From: Candidatus Rikenella faecigallinarum
GTDB taxonomy: Bacteria; Bacteroidota; Bacteroidia; Bacteroidales; Rikenellaceae
Reading direction: 5' to 3'
Length of the DNA stretch: 64,000 nucleotides
Assembly (NCBI GenBank): GCA_019113395.1
Contig: DXHL01000019.1
Coordinates: 1-64,000, forward strand
The notes beneath the pieces are model-generated. The model made no database searches. It was given only the letters and a program-made list of their open reading frames with translations, and was not told where the DNA came from. Both the position numbers and the translations under genes were made by a program. Below are positions 24,925 to 35,080 of this stretch, one piece after another. Position 1 is the stretch's first letter; the number at the start of each line of letters is the position of its first letter.

Positions 24925-27205
24925 CCTGCTGTGTGTGGCAGGCTGCGGCACGGTCTCGGCCTGTATCGGACCGCGATACTACCCCAAAGCATACCTGATG
25001 TTCCGTCTGAGGCCCTTCGGCGACGACCCTACGATAACGGGAGAGCGTTGGAACCGACGGCTCAAAAACGTCAATGACTACAACTGCGAGTTGTGGCAGC
25101 GGCAGACCTCGTTGTCCATTCCGTTGGACTCCATTGCCTCGGTTGTGCTGCACTACTCCGTGGAGCAGATGCAGGCTCTGCGGTCGCGTGCCGCGGCCGG
25201 AGGAAAGGCTCTCGCCGACACCAATCCGTTTGCCGACTGGCTTGTCCGACACCGGGATACCGACGCCATCGACCTGCTGATACTGGCCAAGGAGTGCGAA
25301 GCCATCCGCACCGCGATGCAGGACCCGTGGTACTATCCCGACAGCAGCGACGAACTGCACGGTTCGCTGGACAGCATCTACCGGGCGGCGATGGCACCCC
25401 GCAAGACCCGTTTTGAGGACCGTTACCAGTTGCAGGCCATGCGGGCTCTCTTTTCCATGGGGCGTTACGAGGAGTGCGTCACGCTCTGGAACAACATCAA
25501 GGTTTCCATGCCCCAGACCATCATTCGCCACATGACGGGCCGTTATGCGGCAGGGGCCCTGTTTCGGATGCGGGAGACTGACCGTGCGGTGGCTCTCTAT
25601 GCCGAGTGTGACGATATCGAGCACGTGGCGTGGTGTCTGAGCGACCGCTATCCGAAGAACGATGTGGCGGCACGCATGGAGTGCATCTACGACTACTATC
25701 CTCAGGCGGCGGAGCTCACCCGTCAGCTGCAAAAAAACATCACGGCCTGGGAGTCGACTTTGGAGTATCGCGATGCGCTGGAGCCCAAAGCACAGGCACA
25801 GTGTGAGCGGTTGCGGACCCTGGCGCTTCGGGCTGCGGCCGAACGCAAGGTGGCCGAGCCTGCCGCCTGGCAGTATGCCGCGGCCTATATGTCCGTGTTA
25901 CTGAACGACCCTTACACGGCCAAACAGCAGAATCAGCAGGCTGCCCAAATGAAAGGGTCGGCCCTGGTGAAGGAGAGCATTCGGTTTTTGGACATTTATC
26001 TGGATGCCGTCACGACTCCTGCCTACAACAGCGCCTACCAGCAACGTCTCCAGAGCCAGTTACGCTGGATGGAGCAGCGCATACAGGCCGCACTGAAGAA
26101 CGGAGTCAATCCGTCCGACCTCTTTTGGAATACCCGCATCAACCAGACGTTTCTCTACCCGAACGACATGCTTCGGAAGACGCTTCTCGGGGTCGTTGTT
26201 CCGCGCAGTCTGGAGCAGGGTCGTCCCGTGCTGGCGCTGTTGGCAGCCAACTATGCCGACAACCGCATTTATGAGTTGATGGGATTGCGCAAAAAAAGAG
26301 GAGCAGAATGGTTTGGCGCGGACCGACAGGCCGCCTTATCGGAGGATGCTTACTCGGTAGAGGAGCGTACGGACAACTATTATGATTTCTCGAATGCCTA
26401 TTTCCAGCTGATGGATACGATTTCGACCAAGACACTGGTGGAGTATGGTGCGGTGATGAGCGGCGGTCGTACGGCCTCTTCGCTGGAGCGTTTCTTCCGT
26501 TCGCGCGGCTACCGGGACGCCGACTACCTGAACGACATTATCGGAACCCGTTTCCTGCGTGCTTTCGACTATCCTCAGGCCGTGCGCTACCTGGCCAAAG
26601 TTTCTCCGGCCTATCAGGGTCGTCTCAACACGGCACCCTATATGCAGTACGACCCGTTTGCGGATGCGTGGCGCTGTCGTCAGCAACCCGTGAACAGTCG
26701 ATGGAATTACAAGCTGTCGTTTGCCCGTCAGATGTGCTCGTGGCAGAAGCAGATGCACAGTTCCGATGCCAAGCGACGGGCCGAGGCCACCATCCGTTAT
26801 GCCATGGGGCTCTACAATTCGCACCATGCCTGCTGGGCGCTGACTCGTTACAGTGACGGGATGGTATACAGCGACACGTTCGATGCCACGGAGGTACAGC
26901 AACAGGCCTTGCAGCGAAGTACGGAGATATTCCAGAAGCTGCTCTCCGCGACACATGACACCGAGGTACAGACCTACTGCCACCTGGCTCTGGCAACCCT
27001 GGGTGACCGTCCGCTGTTCGGTACGCAAACCGACGGTGAGACTTTTGTAGTCCATTTGCAGGCTTCTGCTCCTCAGGCCGACCATCTCAAAGCACTTCAA
27101 TCGGTCCGTGGCAACAGCTCCGTTGAGCGTGAGTTTGCGGGTCACTGCGATTACTATCGCCTGTATATCGAGCAGGAGAGCAGCTCTGGCGGGGAGACGG
27201 AGTAG
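24893..27205 (+). CDS. Large lipoprotein of unknown function, helical-repeat type
   Basis: A 770-residue protein with a signal peptide and a lipobox-like VAGC at 15-18. The rest is mostly alpha-helical, with many Tyr/Arg/Ala-rich segments that look like degenerate TPR or SEL1 hairpins (for example ALFSMGRYEECVTLWNNI and ALFRMRETDRAVALYAEC). No catalytic motif is seen. It overlaps the preceding lipoprotein gene by 32 bp and is probably its surface or periplasmic partner. Confidence 0.72.
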   Translation: MKSIRSILLVSLLCVAGCGTVSACIGPRYYPKAYLMFRLRPFGDDPTITGERWNRRLKNVNDYNCELWQRQTSLSIPLDSIASVVLHYSVEQMQALRSRAAAGGKALADTNPFADWLVRHRDTDAIDLLILAKECEAIRTAMQDPWYYPDSSDELHGSLDSIYRAAMAPRKTRFEDRYQLQAMRALFSMGRYEECVTLWNNIKVSMPQTIIRHMTGRYAAGALFRMRETDRAVALYAECDDIEHVAWCLSDRYPKNDVAARMECIYDYYPQAAELTRQLQKNITAWESTLEYRDALEPKAQAQCERLRTLALRAAAERKVAEPAAWQYAAAYMSVLLNDPYTAKQQNQQAAQMKGSALVKESIRFLDIYLDAVTTPAYNSAYQQRLQSQLRWMEQRIQAALKNGVNPSDLFWNTRINQTFLYPNDMLRKTLLGVVVPRSLEQGRPVLALLAANYADNRIYELMGLRKKRGAEWFGADRQAALSEDAYSVEERTDNYYDFSNAYFQLMDTISTKTLVEYGAVMSGGRTASSLERFFRSRGYRDADYLNDIIGTRFLRAFDYPQAVRYLAKVSPAYQGRLNTAPYMQYDPFADAWRCRQQPVNSRWNYKLSFARQMCSWQKQMHSSDAKRRAEATIRYAMGLYNSHHACWALTRYSDGMVYSDTFDATEVQQQALQRSTEIFQKLLSATHDTEVQTYCHLALATLGDRPLFGTQTDGETFVVHLQASAPQADHLKALQSVRGNSSVEREFAGHCDYYRLYIEQESSSGGETE

Positions 27206-27480
27206 GCGGAACACCGAAGTGGAGCACCGTTACGGTTTCGTCAGAAACTCTCCTCACGCAGCCGGCGGAGGATGTAAAGAGGCACGTTGTGACGGGACTC
27301 TTTCAGCCCTCCGCTTCCGGGCGGCTGCGGGCTGACGACTGCTTGCGCAGTCGGGAGCTGCCGGGCACTCCATCCGAGCATGTCTGAGAAATATCGGGTT
27401 TGAGAGAACCCGTCAGTCAAGCACCGGACGGCTTTCAGCCGTCGGAGGCCTGACTGAGGACGGTATCTGACGTTTTTCGA
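27206..27480. repeat. Dispersed repeat patch between genes
   Basis: Bases 27275-27338 resemble 391-455, sharing CTCTTTCAGCCCT and GGCTGCGGGCTGACG. Bases 27329-27354 match 43442-43468, sharing GGGCTGACGACTGCTT and GCAGTCGGG, with a palindromic centre in each copy. No gene is supported. Confidence 0.65.
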
Positions 27481-27530
27481 GAACGCCCAACATTTCTTGC
27501 CGGCCCCTATCTCTTTTCATCCATATTTTA

Positions 27531-27538
27531 TAACTTAG
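27531..27538 (+). promoter_or_regulatory. Possible -7 box for the beta-helix gene
   Basis: TAACTTAG matches TAnnTTTG at seven of eight positions, about 53 bp before the ATG. Confidence 0.4.
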
Positions 27539-27590
27539 GGCTGCAAAAACACGGGGAATGTCCCGACAAAACCCAAACTCACCAAACCTT

Positions 27591-29720
27591 ATGAATCGAT
27601 TTCTTTTAAGCAGCCTGGCTCTGATGAGCGCCTTGTGGTCCTTGAGTGCCGAGGCTCAGAAAAACTGGGTGGTCTCTCCCCGGGGGAGCGACCGTGCTGA
27701 CGGCACTCTGCAACGACCGTTCCAAACCATTGACCGCGCTCTGGAGGAGGCGGCTCGTTATCCTCAGGAGACGAAACACATCCTGTTGCGTGGCGGGCAG
27801 TATACGGTCACCCAATCCATTGATGTCAAGGGTCTTCAGAACCTGACCATAGCGGCCTACGGAGAGGAGGCGGTCTCGGTGACCGGTTCGTATCGGGTTT
27901 CGCCGCGGCAGTTGCGTCCTGTGCGGGATGCCGCGGTGCGGGCACGGTTGCAGGAGGGGGTTGGGGACCGCGTGCGCGAGATAGACACCCGTGCCCTGGG
28001 GATTCCCCTCAGCGGCATCACCGCCAAAGGCTTCGGCCGCGCCTCCCTGCCCGGCTGGAGCGAACTCTTTATTGACGGGACCCCGCTCACCATCGCCCGC
28101 TGGCCCAACGACAGCATGGTACCCATCGGGAAAGTGCACTGCACGGGCGACATCCCGCGGGAGAACAAATCCGGCATCGGCGACCCTGTTTTTGAGTATG
28201 CCGGCGACCGCCCGAGCCGTTGGAAATCGACCGACGGAATGTGGATAGGAGGCTATTTTGCCCACGGTTATGCCGACGACATGATACCCGTCCGCAGCAT
28301 CGACACCCTTCAACACACCATCACGGCCGCCATGCCCACCCTCTACGGCTTTATGAGCGGCGCACCGTGGCGCGAGTGGTATGCCCTGAACCTGGTTGAA
28401 GAGATTGACCTCCCGGGCGAATATGTGCTGGACAGCCTGAACGGGAAGATATACCTGCTGCCCCCGACGGACAACACCCCGCGAGAGATTTACATCTCCA
28501 CGCTCGAGAGTCCTCTGTTTCAGTTTTCGCAGTGCCGCAACGTCACCCTGCGTGGCGTTACCCTCGAATACTCGCGCGGAATGGGGGTCTATATCGAACA
28601 GTCAGACTCGGTGCGGGTAGACAGCTGCACGATTCGGAATTTGGGGTATGTGGGGGTCTGCATCGGCCGCGGCGACCTGGGGTCGAACCAGGAGGATGCC
28701 GGCAGCACGGATACGCCCGAAGGGGTGCCGGCTCTTGTCGGCACACTCCAAAACCGCACTTATAACGATGTGCTGTTCAATCGGTCGGCCGGGTCAGGCA
28801 ACGGGGTGAGCAACTGCTACATCTATCAGGTAGGAGCCGGAGGGGTCAATCTGAGCGGCGGCGACCGCAAGACACTCACGCCGGCAGGCAACTACGTGGA
28901 GAATTGCCGTATCCATGCCTTCAACCGCCTCGAAAAGTCCTATCGTCCCGGCATATGGATAGAGGGGGTAGGCAACCGCATCTCGAACTGCGAGATTTTC
29001 GATGCGCCGAGCATGGCCATTCTGCTCCATGGCAATGACCACACGGTCGAGTACTGCGACATCCACCATGTGTGCCAGGAGGTGGACGACCAGGGGGCGT
29101 TTTACTACGGCCGCGACCCTTCGGAGCAGGGCAATCGGGTACAATACTGCTATTTCCATGACTTTTCGTCGGCTCACCGCGTCTCGGCCACCTACCACGA
29201 CGACGGGGCCTGCGGCATGGAGGTGTTCGGGTGTGTCTATTTCCGCGCCGGGACCATTCCCGTACTGATTGGCGGCGGACACGACAACATCTACCGCAAC
29301 AACCTGTTCCTCGACCTGCCGATGGCCATCCACATCGACAATCGGATGGAGGGCTGGGGACGGAGTATGCTTGACAAGGGGGGTATTGTGGACCGTCGGC
29401 TGCAGACGGTGCGATACACGGAAGCTCCTTATGCGACGGCCTACCCGCGTCTGGCCAAATATTGGGAGGGGACGCCGCGTGTGCCGCGGGGCAATGTGAT
29501 TGCGGGCAATCTGTTTTGGCGTGTGGACAGGATTCTGAACGGAGCGACAGCCTGGGCCGACTGGAGCGACAACTGGGTGACCATTGCCGACCCGGGATTT
29601 GTCAATGCCGAGCAACCGCTGAAGGGCTTTGTGCCCGATGCGGCCATTTACCGCATGATAGAGCATTTCACGCCGATACCGTTCGAGCGCATCGGCTGCA
29701 AACTTCCGGCGATGGAATAG
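27591..29720 (+). CDS. Secreted right-handed parallel beta-helix protein
   Basis: A 709-residue secreted protein. The signal peptide covers about 1-22 (ending SAEAQ). Residues 25-75 show the start typical of pectate-lyase-like helices (WVVSPRGSDRADGTLQRPFQTIDRAL). The middle carries short rungs rich in Asn, Cys and Gly: CRNVTLRGVTLEYS, VDSCTIRNLGYVGV, VENCRIHAFN, ISNCEIFDAP and VEYCDIHHV. The likely role is polysaccharide cleavage or binding in the periplasm or at the surface, but the substrate is not evident. It has no SusC/SusD neighbours, so it is not part of a typical utilisation locus. The start is ATG 27591. Confidence 0.85.
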   Translation: MNRFLLSSLALMSALWSLSAEAQKNWVVSPRGSDRADGTLQRPFQTIDRALEEAARYPQETKHILLRGGQYTVTQSIDVKGLQNLTIAAYGEEAVSVTGSYRVSPRQLRPVRDAAVRARLQEGVGDRVREIDTRALGIPLSGITAKGFGRASLPGWSELFIDGTPLTIARWPNDSMVPIGKVHCTGDIPRENKSGIGDPVFEYAGDRPSRWKSTDGMWIGGYFAHGYADDMIPVRSIDTLQHTITAAMPTLYGFMSGAPWREWYALNLVEEIDLPGEYVLDSLNGKIYLLPPTDNTPREIYISTLESPLFQFSQCRNVTLRGVTLEYSRGMGVYIEQSDSVRVDSCTIRNLGYVGVCIGRGDLGSNQEDAGSTDTPEGVPALVGTLQNRTYNDVLFNRSAGSGNGVSNCYIYQVGAGGVNLSGGDRKTLTPAGNYVENCRIHAFNRLEKSYRPGIWIEGVGNRISNCEIFDAPSMAILLHGNDHTVEYCDIHHVCQEVDDQGAFYYGRDPSEQGNRVQYCYFHDFSSAHRVSATYHDDGACGMEVFGCVYFRAGTIPVLIGGGHDNIYRNNLFLDLPMAIHIDNRMEGWGRSMLDKGGIVDRRLQTVRYTEAPYATAYPRLAKYWEGTPRVPRGNVIAGNLFWRVDRILNGATAWADWSDNWVTIADPGFVNAEQPLKGFVPDAAIYRMIEHFTPIPFERIGCKLPAME

Positions 29721-29747
29721 AACCACTGCCTGCTGAATAGCTAAACA

Positions 29748-29790
29748 AGGGGGGCGCTTCAGGATTTCCTGAAGCGCCCCCCTGTTTATT
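29748..29790 (+). terminator. Bidirectional terminator between beta-helix gene and tetR
   Basis: A perfect 16-bp stem (29748-29763 with 29768-29783), a 4-nt loop, GTTTATT on the + side and a TTGTTTAG tract on the - side. Confidence 0.88.
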
Positions 29791-29832
29791 CAGACGGAAA
29801 ATAACAGACCGCCGATAAAAAAGAACTACAGA

Positions 29833-30480
29833 CTACGCTATTCCGCGCTCCGTATCGACTGCCAGCAACTCGTCGATGTATCCAATCTTCTCCCTCCGAA
29901 AAAATCCCCGCAACACCACACGACACATCAACTGTTGTTCGCCGAAATCCACCCCCTGCCGACACTGTTCGAAAATCGTGTGAAACAGGTTGTCCGCAAT
30001 CACCTGAGGGGTAGGCTCTTTCAGCAGCCACCCGTAGGCATGGCACTGTTCCAGCGCCTCCACGATATGGCGATACCAGAAGTCCTTTTCACTTTCGATA
30101 AAGGGTTCGTAGTCGGCATCGGGAGCCATATCGGTCAGCAGCACACTACCGTAGGTATGCAGCAGCGAGACATAGGCATCGAGGAGTTCGAAAAGGCGTT
30201 GCATGGCCTTTTCGGCCGACGGTGGCGGTTCAACCGCTACGCTTTGGCGTGCTTCCCGTGCAATTTCGTCGAGCGAGAGCCGAATCAGGGAGGTTTTCTG
30301 CGGGAAGAGCTGGTAGAGGGTCCTTTTGGAGACCCTCATCCCGCGAGCAATGCCATCCATGGTCAGGCGATGAATCCCATAACGGCATATCTCGTGCCGC
30401 ACGTAGTCCACCACCTGTTGGCGCACCTGTTCCGAAGCGCTGCGTTCGGAACGGTGGCGTGTACTACATTCGGCCACCAC
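29833..30480 (-). CDS. TetR-family transcriptional regulator
   Basis: A 215-residue regulator. The N-terminal HTH is clear: IHRLTMDGIARGMRVSKRTLYQLFPQKTSL, with the TetR Tyr-x-x-Phe signature. The C-terminal ligand domain is helical and aromatic-rich. There is no ATG; the best starts are GTG 30480 or GTG 30477, which lie inside the last codons of the TolC-type gene, so the four genes form one operon. A repressor as last gene of the efflux operon would give feedback control; its ligand is unknown. Confidence 0.82.
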   Translation of the reverse strand: MVAECSTRHRSERSASEQVRQQVVDYVRHEICRYGIHRLTMDGIARGMRVSKRTLYQLFPQKTSLIRLSLDEIAREARQSVAVEPPPSAEKAMQRLFELLDAYVSLLHTYGSVLLTDMAPDADYEPFIESEKDFWYRHIVEALEQCHAYGWLLKEPTPQVIADNLFHTIFEQCRQGVDFGEQQLMCRVVLRGFFRREKIGYIDELLAVDTERGIA

Positions 30481-31828
30481 CCAATGCCTGGTAAAGCGTG
30501 ATGACGCTCTGAATTTCCGCCACACGGTTGGCCACTTGGGTCAGTTGGGCGTTGAGCAGGGTTTGCTGCGCCGTGAGGACCTCGAGATAGGTGGTGCTGC
30601 CGTGTTTCATCAGCAGTTGCGTACTGGAGGCCGCCGTCTGAAGCGAAGCCACCTGTTGGGTATAGAACTCGGCTTTTTCGCGAGCCGTCTGGTACTGTTC
30701 GAGCGCCTCGTTCACCTCCACCCCGGCATTGAGCAGTGTTTGTTGGAAGGCCAGCTGAGCCTCTTCCTGTTGTGCTTTGGCAATGCGCAGTTGGGCAATA
30801 TTCGCAGCCCGATTGAAGAGCGGTTGCGTGAGCGATGCTACTGCCGAGAAGAGGAATTTCCCGGGATTGACAATCATCGCACCGGCGCTGTTTGTCCATC
30901 CGCCGCTGCCGCTGAGGGTGATGGTCGGATAGAAGGCCGCCCGTGCCGCATTCGTGCCGTAGAATGCCTGCGCCAGGCTCATTTCGGCACTCCGCACATC
31001 GGGACGGTTCGAGAGCATCTGCAGCGGGATACCCACCGAGAAGTTTTCAGGCATTTGCTGTCCTTCGAGGGTGCCGCGTTTGATTTCGTGCGGGACATCG
31101 GCCAACAGCAGACACAACGTATTCTGTGTGGTATTGATTTGTTCGCGCAGGTCGAGCACCGTGGTGCGAATGCTGAAGTAGGTCGCTTCGGTTTGTGCCA
31201 GCGCCGCTTCGGTCACCATCCCGGCCTCTTTCATGGCCCGCGTCACATCGACACTCTCTTTCCAGGCCTGTTCCGTTTCCACGGCAATGGCATACTGGGC
31301 ATCGAGCATCAGGAGCGTGTAGTAGGTATTTGCCACACCCGCCACCAGCTGCGTCTTCACGGCCTGAGCATACTCTTTCGTCTGCTCATAGCCGGCTTTG
31401 GCCTGGCGTTTGGCATTGGTCAGTTTGCCGAAGATGTCGATTTCCCAGCTGGCGGCCACCGGGATGGAGTAGGTTTTCGAGGCCTTGGCTCCGTCAAAGC
31501 TGCTGAGTGTCCCCTGCGGGGTGAAGTTGAACGAGGGCAGATAGGACAACCGTGCCGACATCAGTGCCGCTTCGGCCTCCTGGACCTTGAGGTATGCCGT
31601 CTGCATGTCGGTGTTTCGCACCAGCGCCGAGTCAATCAGGGTCTGGAGACAGGGGTCCGTAAAGACCTCTTTCCAGGACATGTTCCCGAAGTTGGTCGTA
31701 TCGGTCCCCGCCGAGAGTTCCTCACCGTAAAGGTTATCGGGAACCGTCGTGGCGGGTTGATATTTTTTGTAGATGCCGCAGCTGCTCAGGGTGATTGCAG
31801 CTGCCGACATCAGAATTATTTTCTTCAT
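30464..31828 (-). CDS. RND efflux outer-membrane lipoprotein (NodT/OprM type)
   Basis: A 454-residue TolC-superfamily outer-membrane channel with a lipoprotein signal (LSSC lipobox). It shows the two internal repeats of the family, each with long helices and DLREQINTTQN- or VNEALEQYQTA-type segments, and IPLQMLSNRPDVRSAEM, the typical NodT-family joint. Together with the permease and adaptor upstream it forms a tripartite pump. ATG 31828 is chosen since MKK then starts the signal peptide; ATG 31843 adds five residues. Its end overlaps the tetR start. Confidence 0.9.
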   Translation of the reverse strand: MKKIILMSAAAITLSSCGIYKKYQPATTVPDNLYGEELSAGTDTTNFGNMSWKEVFTDPCLQTLIDSALVRNTDMQTAYLKVQEAEAALMSARLSYLPSFNFTPQGTLSSFDGAKASKTYSIPVAASWEIDIFGKLTNAKRQAKAGYEQTKEYAQAVKTQLVAGVANTYYTLLMLDAQYAIAVETEQAWKESVDVTRAMKEAGMVTEAALAQTEATYFSIRTTVLDLREQINTTQNTLCLLLADVPHEIKRGTLEGQQMPENFSVGIPLQMLSNRPDVRSAEMSLAQAFYGTNAARAAFYPTITLSGSGGWTNSAGAMIVNPGKFLFSAVASLTQPLFNRAANIAQLRIAKAQQEEAQLAFQQTLLNAGVEVNEALEQYQTAREKAEFYTQQVASLQTAASSTQLLMKHGSTTYLEVLTAQQTLLNAQLTQVANRVAEIQSVITLYQALGGGRM

Positions 31829-31864
31829 ATTTCGATATTTCATGGATTTGAGAACGACCTTACT

Positions 31865-34800
31865 CTACTTGATACCGGCTTCGTCGAGCTCTTTTTGGGT
31901 TTGTTTCATCTCTTCCTGGATTTCCCAGTCTTCGGTAGGTTCGGTTTGGAGGGGTTTGATTTTCTCCTGGAGCCATTGGAAGGCGATGAAGAGCGACGGC
32001 ACGATAAAGAGGAGTGCCAGCGTACCGATAAACATACCGCCGATAACCCCGGAACCGAGCGAACGGTTCCCGTTAGCGCCGACTCCACTGGCCACCATCA
32101 GGGGGAAGAGGCCGACAATCATGGTGAGGACGGTCATCAGGATAGGCCGCAGACGGGCTTTGGCGGCACTGACAGCAGCCGCAGTGAGGCTCATGCCGGC
32201 ATGACGTCGTTCGGTAGCGTACTCGGTCAGGAGGATAGCCGTTTTGGCCAGCAGCCCGATAAGCATGATAAGCCCTACCTGGAGGTAGATATTGTTTTCG
32301 AGTCCCATCATTTTGGCGAAGAGGAAGGTCCCCATAAGACCGCAGGGGACAGCCAGCAGCACCGCGAAGGGAATCACGAAGCTTTCGTAGAGGGCGCAGA
32401 GGATGAGGTAAATCATCAGGAAGCAGATACCGAAGATAATGACGGTTGTACCGCTCTGCTGGCTCTCTTCACGGGTAATCCCGCCGAAGTCGTATCCGAA
32501 GCCGATGGGGAGTGCGGTTTCGGCCGTTTCTTCCACGGCACGGATAGCGTCCCCGGTACTATACCCTTCGGCCGGCATGGCGCTCACCGAGATGGAGTTG
32601 TACATGTTGAATCGGCTGAGGGTTTCGGTACCGTAGGTACGTGTGAGGGTGATGAACTGGCTGAGGGGTGCCATTTCACCGCTCGAGAGGCGCACAAAGG
32701 TATTATTGAGCGACTCTTCGTCGAGACGGTATTTGGGGTCGGCCTGAATCATCACGCGGTACACCTTCGAGAAGCGGTTGAAGTTCGAGACGTACTGACC
32801 GCCGTAGTATCCCGAGAGGGTGCTGAGCACTTCGCTGGGAGAGATTCCGGCCCGTTTGCACTTGGCGGCATCGATGTCCACCATCCACTGCGGGTAGCGC
32901 ACGTCGAAGGTGGAGTATGCCCGTGCAATTTCAGGTCGTTGGTTGAGGGCAGCCAGATAGGTCTGGACATTGGCGAAGAAGGTATTGACGTCTCCGCCCG
33001 TTTTGTCCTGCATCTGGATGTCGAGCGAGTTACCCATCCCGTAACCGGGAATCATCCCCGGCGCCATGGCAAAGATTTGGGCATCCTTGATATCCGCCGT
33101 GCGTCCGTAGATTTGAGCAATAACGGACTGCACATTATCGGATTTTTCGGGTCGTTCGTCCCAGGGCTTGAGTTTGAGGATAAACATCCCGAATGCGCTC
33201 CCCTGGCCCGAGAGCATACCGTAGCCGGATACTTTCTGGAGGTAGAGCACCTGGGGGATTCCTTCGAGCCGTTTTTCAATTCGGTTCATGATGTCGTCCG
33301 TGGTCTGGAGGGAGTTCCCGGCCGCCGTGCTGACACTCACGAAGAGCACCCCTTGGTCCTCTTCAGGGACCAGACTGGTTTTGGTACTGCGCATCAGGAA
33401 GACGAGCAGGACGATGGAGCAGGCCAGCAGAGCCCAGGTGAGCCAGCGGTTTTTGACGAAGAGGAGGACGATTTTCTTGTATTTTTCGCTCAGTGCCCCG
33501 AAGGCTGCATTAAAGGCTTTGCGGAATTTGGCCGCGAAGTTGTTTTTCTGCGTACCGTCTTCGTTCATGTAGGGTTTGAGGAGGATGGCGCAGAGTGCGG
33601 GGCTGAGGGTCAAGGCGTTGAGTGCCGAGATACCGACAGCGACAGCCATGGTAAGCCCGAACTGGGTATAGAATGTCCCGGAGGTACCGCCCATGAACGA
33701 CACCGGAATGAACACCGCCATAAAGACGAGCGACGAGGTGATAACGGCGCTGCTAATCCCTTTCATGGCGTCAATGGTTGCCATGTATGACGAGCGGTAA
33801 CCGACGTCGAAGCGCGCCTGAACGGCTTCGACCACGATAATGGAGTCGTCCACGACGGTCCCGATGACGAGCACCAGGGCGAAGAGGGTAATCAGGTTGA
33901 TACTGAAGCCGGCAATCGACATAAAGGCGAAAGTACCGATAAGCGAGACGATAATACCGACCAGAGGTACGAGTGTTGAGCGGAGGTCCTGCAGGAAGAC
34001 ATACACCACGAGAATCACGAGGATAACGGCTTCGAAGAGGGTTTTAATCACCTCGTGAATGGAGGCGAAGAGGAAGTCGTTGGCACTCATGATTTGGGTC
34101 AGTGCGACGCCTTTGGGGAGGCTTTTGGCGGCTTCGGCCAGGAATTCGTCGATGTGTTGGTTTACCTCCGTGGCGTTGGAGCCTGCGGTCTGGAAAATCA
34201 TACACGACACCCCGGGATGTCCGTTGAGTGAGCCGTGATAGGCATAACTTTCCTGCCCGAGTTCAACGTCGGCAATGTCTTTGAGTTTGAGCACCTCACC
34301 GTCTTCGGTGGAGCGGATGACGATTTCGCCGAACTCTTCGGGGGTAATCAACCGCCCGCGGTATTTCATGGTGTACTGGTAGGTTTCATCGGAGTTTTCA
34401 CCGAACGACCCGGTAGCCGATTCGATGTTTTGTTCCGCCAGTACGGCCGTAATGTCGGAGGGAATCAGGTTGTACTGCGCCATGATGTCGGGTTTCATCC
34501 AGACACGCATACTGTAGTCCCCCCCCATGATGTTCATGTCGCCGACCCCGGTGATACGGAGGATTTCGGGTTTGAGGTTGATGCTGATGTAGTTTGCAAG
34601 GAATGTTTCGTCGTACGAGTCATCGGGGCTGTAGAGCGAGAACATCTGCAGGATACTGGTTTGTCGTTTGGAGGTGGTCACCCCGACCTGCGTCACCTCG
34701 GCCGGCAGCTGACCAGTGGCTTTGGAGACGCGGTTCTGGACATTGACCGCCGCCATATCGGGGTCGGTACCCTGTTTGAAGTAGACCGAGATGGAGACCG

Positions 34801-35062
34801 AGCCGGCATTGGTAGCGGTCGAGGTCATGTAGGTCATGTTTTCGACCCCGTTGATAGCCTCTTCGAGGGGAGCGATAACACTCTTTTGGAGGGTTTCGGC
34901 ACTGGCCCCGAAGTAGGTTGTGCTGACCTGCACGGTAGGCGGCGCAATATCGGGGTATTGCTCAACGGGCAGGGTGAAGAGCCCGATAATCCCGACCACG
35001 ACAATGGCAATCGAGATAACGGCCGAGAAGACGGGCCGTTCAATAAAATGTCTGAGATTCAT
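31865..35062 (-). CDS. RND multidrug efflux permease (HAE1, AcrB-like)
   Basis: A 1065-residue inner-membrane proton-drug antiporter with the AcrB length and order: TM1 at the start (FIERPVFSAVISIAIVVVG), porter domain, TM2-7 with the proton-relay aspartates in TVVDDSIIVVEAV, a second porter domain, and TM8-12 with GLLAKTAILLTEYA. The PAEVTQVGV and GTVVDDSI motifs are those of the HAE1 group. Substrates are probably hydrophobic drugs or bile salts, which cannot be read from sequence. Gaps to the neighbours are 18 bp and about 36 bp. Confidence 0.95.
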   Translation of the reverse strand: MNLRHFIERPVFSAVISIAIVVVGIIGLFTLPVEQYPDIAPPTVQVSTTYFGASAETLQKSVIAPLEEAINGVENMTYMTSTATNAGSVSISVYFKQGTDPDMAAVNVQNRVSKATGQLPAEVTQVGVTTSKRQTSILQMFSLYSPDDSYDETFLANYISINLKPEILRITGVGDMNIMGGDYSMRVWMKPDIMAQYNLIPSDITAVLAEQNIESATGSFGENSDETYQYTMKYRGRLITPEEFGEIVIRSTEDGEVLKLKDIADVELGQESYAYHGSLNGHPGVSCMIFQTAGSNATEVNQHIDEFLAEAAKSLPKGVALTQIMSANDFLFASIHEVIKTLFEAVILVILVVYVFLQDLRSTLVPLVGIIVSLIGTFAFMSIAGFSINLITLFALVLVIGTVVDDSIIVVEAVQARFDVGYRSSYMATIDAMKGISSAVITSSLVFMAVFIPVSFMGGTSGTFYTQFGLTMAVAVGISALNALTLSPALCAILLKPYMNEDGTQKNNFAAKFRKAFNAAFGALSEKYKKIVLLFVKNRWLTWALLACSIVLLVFLMRSTKTSLVPEEDQGVLFVSVSTAAGNSLQTTDDIMNRIEKRLEGIPQVLYLQKVSGYGMLSGQGSAFGMFILKLKPWDERPEKSDNVQSVIAQIYGRTADIKDAQIFAMAPGMIPGYGMGNSLDIQMQDKTGGDVNTFFANVQTYLAALNQRPEIARAYSTFDVRYPQWMVDIDAAKCKRAGISPSEVLSTLSGYYGGQYVSNFNRFSKVYRVMIQADPKYRLDEESLNNTFVRLSSGEMAPLSQFITLTRTYGTETLSRFNMYNSISVSAMPAEGYSTGDAIRAVEETAETALPIGFGYDFGGITREESQQSGTTVIIFGICFLMIYLILCALYESFVIPFAVLLAVPCGLMGTFLFAKMMGLENNIYLQVGLIMLIGLLAKTAILLTEYATERRHAGMSLTAAAVSAAKARLRPILMTVLTMIVGLFPLMVASGVGANGNRSLGSGVIGGMFIGTLALLFIVPSLFIAFQWLQEKIKPLQTEPTEDWEIQEEMKQTQKELDEAGIK

Positions 35063-35080
35063 GAATGGTTCCTCCTCGGT

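Noticed and set aside
30536-33790. A 1084-codon open frame on the + strand opposite the efflux channel and permease genes
   Set aside because: It is fully antisense to two clear gene families, its translation is rich in Gly, His, Arg and Phe and shows no family motif. Long antisense frames arise from the codon bias of GC-rich genes.
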